Assembly (NCBI GenBank): GCA_958510825.1 | Contig: OY294047.1 | Coordinates: 41,307,229 to 41,371,228, forward strand | Direction of reading: 5' to 3' | Length of the DNA stretch: 64,000 nucleotides | DNA from: Brachypterus glaber | Taxonomy: Eukaryota; Arthropoda; Insecta; Coleoptera; Kateretidae | Shown here: piece after piece, positions 11,257-23,200 of the stretch | How positions within the stretch are numbered: position 1 is the first letter of the stretch | Layout of the letters: every line of letters begins with the position of its first letter | Made by a program: the position numbers and the translations under genes | The notes under the pieces: model-generated | Told to the model about the DNA's origin: nothing | The model's input: only the letters and a program-made list of their open reading frames with translations | The model's database searches: none

Positions 11257-14200
11257 GCTGATAAATTCGAGAACCTTCGAGGAATTCAATATTCTCCACT
11301 GGACATGGCTGAGTATATATTTTGGACTGGAGATGAAAAAGGAGTTACTTTGGCTATAGAGGAGTTTCTACAAGAAGGAACGGTAAATAAATCTGTGGCT
11401 TGGTTCTAAAAGGGCCAATGACACTTTTTCCGTATTTTGAGTTATACCAACGAACTATTTCTACGGATTCTACATCCAAAAATATCAAAAAAAGTTCCTT
11501 TAAAGGTTACGTTACTTTTTATAATGCCTCTCCTTTAATATTAAATTTAGGTGTTTTGGTGAAGAATACTTTTTTGCTCAGTTTTAAATGAAGAATCACC
11601 CAGCAGTATTAAAATGTTATTGATGCTCTTATTTGTTCCCCATTAAATATCTCATCGAAGGGCTCATTTCCGGACCTTTATAGAAACTTTTTTTCATATT
11701 TTTGAATGTAAAATCACCTCTTAAATTTTGGCATTGCAGTTACTGATCACCCTGTATCTGGCACTAAAATTCCATTTATTATTATATATATATTTTATTG
11801 AATTATAAATACAACCTTCTATTTCAGATGAGTCGGGAAGAAGCTCTCTCGTTCCTGCAGGAAATCAAATACAATCTGGACTATCTGAAAGCTCATTACA
11901 CTCAACTTGGTCTTAATTCGAAAGAACATTCGAAGGTAATCGCTTACTTAACCTCTTCAGGCGTAAATATTTAAAATTCGAAGTACCAAGTTAGGCAAAA
12001 AAATAAGTAATTATAATAGTTTTGTTACGTAATAGGTATTTTAAAACTTGGTTAAACTCACATCGTTTTCAAAACAATATTAAAAATAAATTAACAGTGA
12101 AAAACATTTTTAAGAACCAGCTTTTATTTAAGTGCACTAAAAAGAAGTAAATAAAGTTTCAAGTAAATCAAACCCATAATGTTATACAGAGCGGTCCAAA
12201 AGTCATCCCCCCTCTTAACTTTTGAACCAGTTGAGATATCGACTTCAAAGTTGAAACTTTTAAATAAGACAACTTAAACTATCTTTTAGCAAATATATAG
12301 TACTTTCAGCTCTTAAATTGTGGGCAGGGGGGCATGGGGGCATATTTTTTTAAATGGAAAGGGGGGTCGTGTAATAAATCATTTTAAAACTTATAAAATT
12401 CTCCATTTAACTCTATATTTTTTAATTGAAAATGGGTATTAATGTTAAAATTCCTCTAAAAAAAAACAAATAATTTTTTAAAAATGCCTAATTTCATCAT
12501 AAAAATTGTTAATTATACTTTTAAACTAATTTTAGTTGATATAAATAAAAATTTATAAAAAAAAACTTAAAAAATCGAATGTTTTAGCACAAAAAATTGA
12601 AAAATCAAAACCTTAAAAAACATTTTTTAAAAATTTTAAAATATTAGTTTAAATAGAGAATTTTATAAGCTTTAAAATGATGTATCACACGACCCCCTTT
12701 CCATTTAAAAAAATGTCCCTCCGTGCCCAGCTGCCCACATTTTAAGAGCTGAAAATATCAAATATATGCTAAAAGATAGTTTAACTTGTCTTATTTAAGA
12801 GTCCTAAATTTGAAGTCGATATCTCAACTCGTTCAAAAGTTAAAAGGGGGGGGGTGACTTTTGGACCGCACTGTATTAGAAACAATAAAGTTATATTTAT
12901 CTAGTTACACAAGTAACTATTTTCATAATCTCATTGTACAAACGTCTTTTGCAAACTACTAACAAAACCTAATTGGATCCGAAACTTACTACAACTAAAT
13001 ATTTAATATGGCAGGATGACACACTTAAACTTAACTTCACAGGATCAAGAGCTATCCGCAAATCACGTGACTCCGAGCAAGGGTCACATCTCCGGCAAAC
13101 CTGAACTGCAAAGTAACTTTGACATTAACCGACTGCGCCAGGAAGTCAACAAGAAACGGTCCTCTGAACTCCCGACGGTTGTTCAAAATCTACAAGGCTC
13201 TGGAAAACAATCTGGTAGGTTGACAGGATTTTATTATACAGGGTTTATTTAAAATAGGGTCCAAAATTTTAAGGCTTAATTCTACATCATAAAATATGAC
13301 AAAAAAAATCCTATAAACATATGTAGTAAGAAAGCTAAGCCCCTTTGAAAGTGGCTAAAAATTCGGTTTTTATTTAATAACTCAGGAACCTTTTGAAATA
13401 TAGAAACGAGGTTTTGCACGTGAACTAATCGTATTAAGGCCTATCTTCGTATGTTACTTTCATGTACTTATTTTAACCAGGGGCGTGCGAAAAGGGGGGA
13501 GCTTATCAGTTTTTGTCCCAAACTTTTTTCTGTGTAACTTTTTTGTGATTTTGTTTTTGGAATATGATTTCCCAGGTCAAAATACATACAAAAACTTTGT
13601 TGTAATACTGTAGGATTAACCGTTTTCGAGAAAAATTAATTTGAAGGTGAAATTTCACGGTTCGAGGACGAAAAATAAATAGTAAAATGTAAAATACCAA
13701 AAGTTCATTCGACCTAGGATCTTTCTTTATTTTATTAAACTATTTTTTTGCACTCGGTAAGTACCATACTTTTTTAAATACTTGTGCATGCGCTTCTTAT
13801 TGTTTTCTGCGATTTTTTTCAAATACAGTAAGTTTTTCCTCTCATAGAACTTGATTTTTTTCCTGAGAATTTCATATCAGTCGGATATTTCATTCTTAAT
13901 TTATTCTTCTTATTTAGAATTTAATAATTAAAAAAAAAACTTTGTTGTTTTTGGAAATTTGAACCTGCTCGAAAATTGTAAAGAGAAAAAATAGAAAATG
14001 AAGAAGTTTTTAAGAAAAATCTAGGAAGTATGATAAGATCGAAGTTTTAAATTTCGTTAAATATCTTTTGAAATAATCCGTAGTTTAACACTGAGATTTG
14101 TATTTTAATTAAAGAAAAATAAATTAAATTAAAATTGAATTCGCAGAAAGCAATTAATATGCAAAATCAAAGTGAATCGTTTATATATAAAAGGATCTGG

Positions 14201-17200
14201 CCCATCATCAAGTTATCAAATTCAAGTCTGGTTTGGCGCAGCTCTCAACTCCACACTATCCTTAGTAAACTCTTTCATTACTCTAAAATTTCTATACTCT
14301 ACATCCTTTGTTCTTTGTGAGCAGTAATCCATCTCTCATGTCCGAGTATGTAACTCAGCATTTGATTTCTTCTCCTTATTAGCCCTTTTTACTGATTTTT
14401 TCCCATTTTGTTATTTCTCTGACTATCCCCACAAACAAGGAACATTTCTGGCGTGGTATAAATACTAGTCTTTTAATGTTAAACAATTCAAGAATTTACA
14501 TTGAGAGCGGTTTTAAGTTTTTCATTGTACATGTACAATAAAAAAATATTTAATTTTTTTTATCAGAAAATTATTTTTCGGGTAGATTTATGTCTTTTAA
14601 TACAAGTCAAATAAAATCATTTTGTTTTATTATTTTATTTTTTAAGAATTCCGAAACAGTTATAATTTTTAAGAAACATTAATATGCAAGTTTAACGGCG
14701 ACCAATATTAAAAAAAAAAATACGAATTGACTATAGTAGGTAGACTTGGTGTACTATAAAAATATAGGGGAAGTCGGGGTTAACTGGGCCGCTTTTTTTT
14801 ATATCGAGTTTTTGAAAAACCTGTAAACAATTTTCAAATATTTTCTATAGCAAAAGGTAGAGTAATACCATAGTTAGAACATATTAATACTTCAGACAAA
14901 TATTATTTATATAAAAAAAAATATTAACGATAAACCAGTTAACCCCGCTGGACCAGTTAACCCCATAGGGCAGGGTTAACTGGACCACTACTTCGGGTTA
15001 ACTGGTCCACTAACAAAAATGTATTGTATTGTAATTATTGTGAATAAAAACGATTTGAAATGAAATAAAATTTAATTCTAACATAAAAATAGACAACATA
15101 TGTTAAATATTAGATATATCTGAGGGTTAACTGGTCCGGGGTTAACTGGACCTGGCCCAGTTAACCCTGAACTAATTAATATTGACATAAGTGGTCCAGT
15201 TAACCCCTAATCAGTTAACCCTGAGTGACACCACTGAATAAAATCATAAAATTTTATTACTTAATAAGATATTAGAAAAATTATGCAGAATAATTAATAA
15301 AATACTCAGTATATTAGATAAAATATTAGTCTAGATCCTCCTATTAATAAAAAAGTATTAATTAAAAAATAAAAGTTAAGGTAAATACCCACTTTTCATC
15401 GAAAAAAATTAACTTTCTTTACTAGAACTTACACGTGGACAACACGGTCCGTCATAATACTTTAAACAATACTACTAACTAAATATCACTAGAATTTGCC
15501 CTAAGGCGCCAATACTAATAAAAACAAGTTGATAAAATCCAGGTGGACCAGTTAACCATGTGGCCCAGTTAACCCTGACTTCCCCTACCATTCGCCATAA
15601 TTCTACAAATGACTTTTTTTGCGCGTTAAAATTATATAGTGCGCAGAGTACGCCTGCCATTAGTGTCATCTCGTTAAATTTTTGTGAACTTTTAAATATG
15701 GACGCCGATAAACTCTTAAATTTACAGGTTAAAACTGCGTTTGTGTTTGGTGGATACCTTAAAAACTGAAACATGATTAGTGAAATAAAAAATAAAAACA
15801 AAACTAGGCAAATCCACCATAATTAAAATAGATCTAGTTACTCTAATTAATATGCATAAAATTTTAATTACACTTTCGCATTTTTGAATGCATACATTAT
15901 AATAGTTTTAGTTTTGTTGGTCCAAACTGTTGTTAATGTACAAATAGATGAATATTCATATACCAATCATTATTCAAATTAGTGATCGAAAATTTAACGA
16001 TACGCTGTTTTAACAACATACTGAAAGTTTTTCAAAGTTTTGAATAATATAGGGAAAAACGATCCAAATCACATTTTGAATAACGCTGATTCTATAAAAT
16101 CCACATAAATAAATATTGATTATAATCAAAGCTTTTTAGAATACTTGTACATTTTTTTTAATATTATTTACACTACCTGTTATAGGCTATTTGGCTCTTT
16201 ATAGATACATAATTAAACAAAAGATTAATATTTCTTTTTAAAAGGTTACCTATATTGTATATTTTACAACTTCTACAAGTATTTAAACTTTTACTTGAAA
16301 ATGTGCAAGAGTTTTATGAAGGCTAATATTTTCAGGTTAGGTTACATTTTAGTGCTGACTCTACAGTAACTTTCCATCACGTAAATGTAACCTAATCTGA
16401 AAATATTAGCCTTCAGAAAACTCTTGAATATATTCGACGCTAGCTCTCCGACTAGTCCAAGTGATTTAGATAGTCTTTATCGTTATGGGCGTTGCCTTTT
16501 ATAACTTAAATATTAGCAATGTTTGTTATTCCGTACCCCCCTCCTACATATATTTTCCTGTTACGCCCTCAAGAGCTGCCCCTACCTCTATATATGTATT
16601 TTTTTTATTTTAATTTTTCATATGAATTTTGACATCATATTAAAATAGTCGGAGAGCTGGCGTCGAAAATATGCAAGAGTTTTCTGAAGACTAATATTTT
16701 CAGATTAGGTTACATTTTAGTGATGGAAAGATACTGTAGAGTCAGCACTTTCGGTACTGGGACACCTGGCGCTGGGCCTTTGCGAGCGTGAATTAATTAA
16801 AATTAAAAGATCAAAAATCCCTAGATTTAAATTTTCAAAAAAAAGTTTAAGAAATATAATTATGTAAATTAAACAAAGACTAATAATAAGTTAAGAATTG
16901 ACAGTTTATAAAAGTATATACTGCGCGTTTGTTGGTTAATAACCGAAAAATATATATAAGAAAGTTATCTATCTGTCGACTAAATTATGGATTTTCCTTT
17001 TGGGAACAAGTAAACAGATAACAGTGACCACATCAATAGATAGCACCATGCTTTTATATCTATCTAACGTTTTATTTGAATATTAGCAATATATGATTCC
17101 CAAAAAGGATGAAATGGTAGTATTCACTGTTTCCTATTCATTCGATTTTAACGACAGATAGATAACTTTCTTATATTTTTCGGTCATTAACCGACAAAAG

Positions 17201-20200
17201 TGCAGTATATATTTTTATAAACTGCCAATTCTTAACTTATTTAACTCTGCTTAACCGGCTAAAGGTTCATATAGTGGTTTGGTATATATATATATATATA
17301 TCTAACGTTTTATTTGAATATTAGCAACATACAGGCTACACAGTGCTGATGATTCCCAAAAAGGATTAAATGGTACTATTCACTGTTACCTGTCCATTCG
17401 ATTTTAACGACAGATAGATAACATTCCCGTGCAAAAGTGGGCTTCACAGCTAGTCTTATAATAAATAAAATTATTTTTTCAGGATCTGAACAGGAAAAGA
17501 ACCAAGATGAAGATTACGACGAGCTTCTGGAACGTCTCCGAGTGGCAGATTTCCTCTACACCGAATACTCACTGGAAGAGGTGATTTATCAATTGGCTAA
17601 GGTGATGTTCACCCAAAGCTTGACAAGGGGAAGCGAAGAGGCGCAGCAGGCGTTGCAGAAATTCACTAACTTCCTGGAAGCTGAAGCAGAACAAGGACGC
17701 ATATCTCGCGCTTTAGAAAAGAAAGTTCTAGGTAAGTGGAGCGCCTAGGTACAAAATACGCGTTTCGACTACCGGTGAACCTTTCATGTTATGTGATTTT
17801 GCTTCAACGGTAAACACCACTAAGCTTTAACAGATTTCATTAAATAAACCATTAAAAAAAGCTCTGAAGTTGGCGTTCACCTGTGATTAGATCATATCAG
17901 ATTCACATGGTATCTATATAAGTTGATTTCCTGCTTTTTTAAGACTTTTTAATAACGTTTTCAGAAAAAAACTTAAAATAGTTTTTTTTTTAATTTTTCA
18001 TGTTTTTATTAAATATTCTTTTTGCGAAAAACGAAAAATAAAAAAATTCAAAAAATAAAATTCAAAATTTTCCATTTTTTTTTATATTTTCTTTTTGTAG
18101 AATTGACCCTTATAATAAAATTAATTTTTCCTGAAAAAATTATGTTAATCGGAATTTTCTTTCAGCTTTTTTCGATTTTTTTAAAAGTTTAACTCCCAAT
18201 AACTTTTTTTGTTTTTGGGGGTATTACTTAAAAAAAAATAGGGATAATATAATATTATTCCCCTTGTAGAATTTCCTAAAAATTTCAAGTCGATCGGATT
18301 ATTCCTTCTTGAGTTATCGTGTTCACAAAAATCGTGTCATCAGACGGACAGACAGACGGACGGACATTTGAAAAAAAAAAGGTTTTTGTCTAGGACGATT
18401 TTTGATTTTGTTTTGAAAATTCGAAACTACCGTATAATTTATTCTGGCGCAGGTGCTGTGAATAATATAATAAAGATAGATAAAAACATTGTTTTATCCA
18501 CGGCTGTGATTAATAGGCGTATTAATCACGGGTCTGTAAAAATAAACCATTTAAACTTCAAAACAGCCGTGAATAAAGTATAGTATTCTACTTATGTATA
18601 ATATTTGCTATTAATCAATGAGGGTAAATTTTAAGACACGAGCCGATAGGCGAGTGGCCTAATCACCCGAATGAATTGAATAATATACTTTTTTTACATA
18701 GGGGCGCCTTCGCCAAAATTGAAAATAATTTGCAAATCGAACTAAAATATTTATTTTGTTCTTCGCCAAATTACTATAAATATTTTTATACTTTATGTTC
18801 TTTATATTATCATATTTCTAAAATTAACTGCATATGCCGTATATGAAATGCGACCGGTTCCAAAGAAAGTGCATCATGCCGAAAACGCACTTTTTGAGAA
18901 AAATGCGTTTTAAGTATAAGATTCGGGTACTGAATCAATAAAAACCTATAAATCTTTATACATAAGGTCCTTTTTCGGATCAAGGATATAATAAATTTAT
19001 GTTGTGTGTAAACTACCCATAGGTATACCTACATACCCTGCCTATCCAGTGCACTATATTAAGCAAATCATCCCTTGTATAAAACTTAATGAAGTGTTCT
19101 GATTTTTGAGGCGAAAAAATGACGATTATTAGATTTTTTTTCAGAAAACCTGTATTATTTTTATGCACAAAACTTTTTACAAAGTATTAGGCAACTCTTC
19201 ACAAAAAAAAAGATTATTATATATATATATTTATATGCCCCCTGTCCACATTTTTAAATTATTTTTTTAAGTATTTGGGAAAATGCAATTTACTGTGAAT
19301 AATATATAATGGAATGCGTAGCATTACATATCATTACGGCTTGTTAAATTATAAGGTATCAAAAATTTATATTGTTACAGAAAATCATAAATAATATGTG
19401 ATGTTATAATTTATCTCAAAAATTCACTTGCACGCACAAAAGAATTATACGTTCAATTAAATTTTATTTTGAATATAGATACCTGAAATTAACAGATTTT
19501 TTAAACACCAAAGAGCATAAATATAGTTAGTTTAGATATTATTTCGTTTATTAAAAGATTAAAATCCATGCCAAACTTTTACATAGAAATAACGCGGCAG
19601 GTAACTTCTTCGGTGTACTTACCGCAGATTTCCTTAGGATTGGTACTTACCGTTATTCTCCGTAGTAAAATAATACTAAGCTCGAAAACCGTATGAGTCA
19701 GGTGTACATGCCGTGTTCCTCTTTAGGAGGGCAGTATATATGTATAACTTTTTAAAGTAAATATAAGTATAAAAAGAAGTATACAAAAGCAAACAAAAAT
19801 AATTTGATTTTTTGTTTTAAAACACATACTGCGTGAGTTTTAACTACAACCTCTTAATTTACATTTTTTTTCCAAAAATTAATAACCTCTACGATACCAA
19901 ATGATTCCAGTTTGCATAGACAATAGAGAAGGTTTAGGGCTGATTTAATTTGGTTAGCTTTGATGGGACGTGAATGTGGGTAAAATCAAGGAAGTTACAA
20001 CGTGAGTCAGGTGAAAATTCAAGCTTACATAATATTATTTAATGGAAAATGGTTTTGTCGGTATTATCCTGCGGCTAGCGTATCCAGAAAAAAAAAGGAC
20101 AGACCGTGAAGATAAATAATGCTTCGCATTCTATAGTATACTCTTCAAAGTGGATAGAATATTGCTTTTTTTCCAAAATTGGATTTCTTTGAGCTTGGTT

Positions 20201-23200
20201 ATTGGTTATCACAAAAATCCAGGACAGCACACCAAATTTTAAAAATTTTAGCTGTTTTAAGTGCTTTATTGACATTCAAATATTTAGGGTTATGTAAAAT
20301 GTCAGTGGATTTAAATTAGATATAAAATACATGCATATCTCGAAAAAATAAGCCTTTTTGTAAAAATTACAGAAAATAATAAAATTAAAAACAGCATACA
20401 AAATATCATTGATAAAATAATGAAAAACGATAAGGTACCTAATATAATAAAAGTTGTATCTTATGGATGATCCGAACCTTCATTCTTACATATTTTGGTT
20501 TTGAGGTATAGAATTCTTTAATTCCTTGGCGTTTTCCTTGTGCTCCAATAGTATATTAAAGTACTAGTTTCATAACATACGTTTTTAGCGCACGAGTACA
20601 AGTTTAGAAAACGAGCCGCTTGCGGTGAGTTTTCTAAAGTACTAGTGCGCTAAAAACGTGTTATGAAACGAGTGCTTTATACAATTTTTTCTATTTTGCT
20701 CTAAAATTTAAAAAAACTTACATTTAAATTTATGACTGATTTAGGGAATTTTGTTTCGAATTGGCATAACAGTTTTCGCCATGTTTAAAATTCTAAGAAC
20801 GAATATTATTTTGATATATTTTATAGTAATTTCTTCTCTTTTCCACTACAAGTAATCAAGCCACAATTTTAACACGGTAAAACATAACCTAAACACAAAA
20901 TTTTGTAGAAAATTCAACTTTAAACCCACGTTCACAATTGCACGGCAAACGTCAAGAGATAGACTTTTGTCTGTTGCCAACCCAAGAGAACAAAAAGGAG
21001 AGACCTCTTATGGGCCTACAAGAACACGCAAAATGCGTGTGATTATGAGCTTATAAGAGTCGCAAAGTAGAAAAAATATATTGTTAAATTTTATTTTTCT
21101 TGCTGACTTAACTGAATCATGTTGACAAATCTGACACTTGAAAAATTATGTATCAAACAAAATGACTACTATAAAAAGTTTCAGATATCCGTGACTTAGT
21201 TAAGTCATCATTTGACTTTTGTGACAAGTTAGATTTAAATGGTACACTTTTTGAGTGTCCTGGATTTTTATGATAACCGATAGTACGTACGCTCCTGTAA
21301 CTTTTTCGTACGACCTAGTGTACACGAAGAACTGCAGACAGGCAAAGGACTTCCTTTCCGGTCCAAGCAAGTCAAAAACCGCGTGGCTACTAGGAAGAAT
21401 CCGAGCCACAATCAGCCAACTCACAGGGATCCTCACGGGTCACTATGGACTAGGAAGGCACCTGTTCAAGATGAAGGTCGGTAACGACCCCGTCTGTTCG
21501 GGATAGACGAAGAATCGTCCTTCCATTTCCTAGGACAATGCGATCGGTTCGGCAGAATACGACAGGAGATCTTCGGAGTGGCAACTCTCCGAAGAGAGGA
21601 GTTGCGTACCCTTGCCTGGACAGATATCGCGACCTTTATAAGGAGGTCCGGCAGGTTTAGGCAGGGAGTAGGGTAGATGTGTGACTGGGACAGCTCGGGG
21701 CTGGCAAAAAGGGCCATAATGGCCTAGTTGCCTGGCTAGTAGCCTCCCCACCCTTACTACTACTACTACTAGTGTACACGAAATAAAGAAAAATGCAATA
21801 ATATTGTTTTTGGAAAGTTTCGCCTCCTATAACTTTTTTGATTTTTTTTTTAATAATAGGGTTCTTCTTGTCCTATAGCGTAATTTTTACTAACATTCTT
21901 AGATCCATAGGATATTTCTTTCTTGATTAATCGTGTTAACGAAAAACTTGACACACAGACAGACGGGCAGGTTTTTTTCAAAAATGTTCAGAAATCGATA
22001 AAATTATGTATTTATATAGAAACTTTTTGTCTGGGCGGGTTTTTGACAATTTTTGAAATATTTCGTATCGTATAATACTCTTCAAGTCATGAGTCAGCGA
22101 ATAGTAAAAAAATACTATTTTTCTGACGGAACCTTCAAATAATAAAACCATGCATTCTCTCTCCAATCAGTATCAGTCAGTTTCTATTTTAAACATGAGA
22201 ATCTAGACAATACAAAAAAAAACACCCAAAAGGTTAAACATTTGATTTTAGCTACGGTATTTCATGGAAATTGCATATATCGTCGTGTTAACTACCTCGT
22301 ATCTCCAAATTCACAGGTTTTCAGGGGACACAAATAACCGGTTAACTTTAAAATTCTTATTTTTTTTTTATTGTAATATAGACAAATATAAGTGTAGTTA
22401 TTTCTTGTGCACCCTTCAAGCATAAAAGATTGCAAAATTATTAGTTACGTGAGTCAAAAATAAGAATTATGGAGATACGAGTTAGTTACAGTAACTATTA
22501 TTTCCAAGTCATAACCCTGTACTGGAGATACGAGGTTGCTCAATTAAAAACTAAGAAATATTTAAGGCATGTAATTTTTAAATATTGACAATATTTTAGT
22601 AAAAAATAGTATATTGGGGGTTTTCAGGTTGCTTTAACTGAATCTGATGATAATTTTTTTTTCTAAGTTCTCCCGTGGGGGTGATTATTTTAAAATTTTT
22701 ACAATATTTTTATAAAAGTTGGTTTATATGGGTTTTTTGAGGTAGCTAAAACTAAATCTCATAATAAAAAAGTTCCAACTCCACCCCCGGGGGGGGGGTA
22801 ATTTTCGTGAATAAAGGGGTTATTGAGGTTGCTAAAAGTGAATCTGATAATTAAATTTAAAAAGTCCAAACTCCACCCTAAGGGGGAGGGGGTGATTATT
22901 GCTTTCCGATTTTGAAAATTTTCAAAAGTTAAGGAAGCCTTGTATTGGCGCAAAAATTTTCAAAATTGTTTTTTTGTGTCTTTTTGAGTTTTATGGCGTT
23001 TTATATCAATATAAATGAATTTCGAGCAAAAAAAATTGTCAGTTGATCGGTCGGTCTGTCCGGGAAATCTTGTAAGCACGATAACTTAAGTACGCTTTAA
23101 GCTAGAGACTTGAAATTCGGCGTACATGTATTTTACCAAAAGTTCTCGCTCGGGATTGATTTGGTGAACATTGGGGTGCGGCAAGGGGGGCAGATAGGGA

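Noticed and set aside
13016..13042. Use of the AG at 13014 as the acceptor for exon 3 of the unrecognised gene
   Set aside because: With the phase-0 end of exon 2, starting at 13015 leads to a stop within about 30 codons; starting at 13043 keeps the frame through to exon 4.
18340..18366. CTGATGA on the minus strand as a second hammerhead core
   Set aside because: The flanking bases can form a stem, but the second core box GAAA is absent (AACA instead) and there is no cleavage triplet with a stem I partner.
21200..21436. Minus-strand open frames at 21200-21751
   Set aside because: They overlap the plus-strand retrotransposon RNase H tail, which carries the family motifs; the minus frames are shadows.
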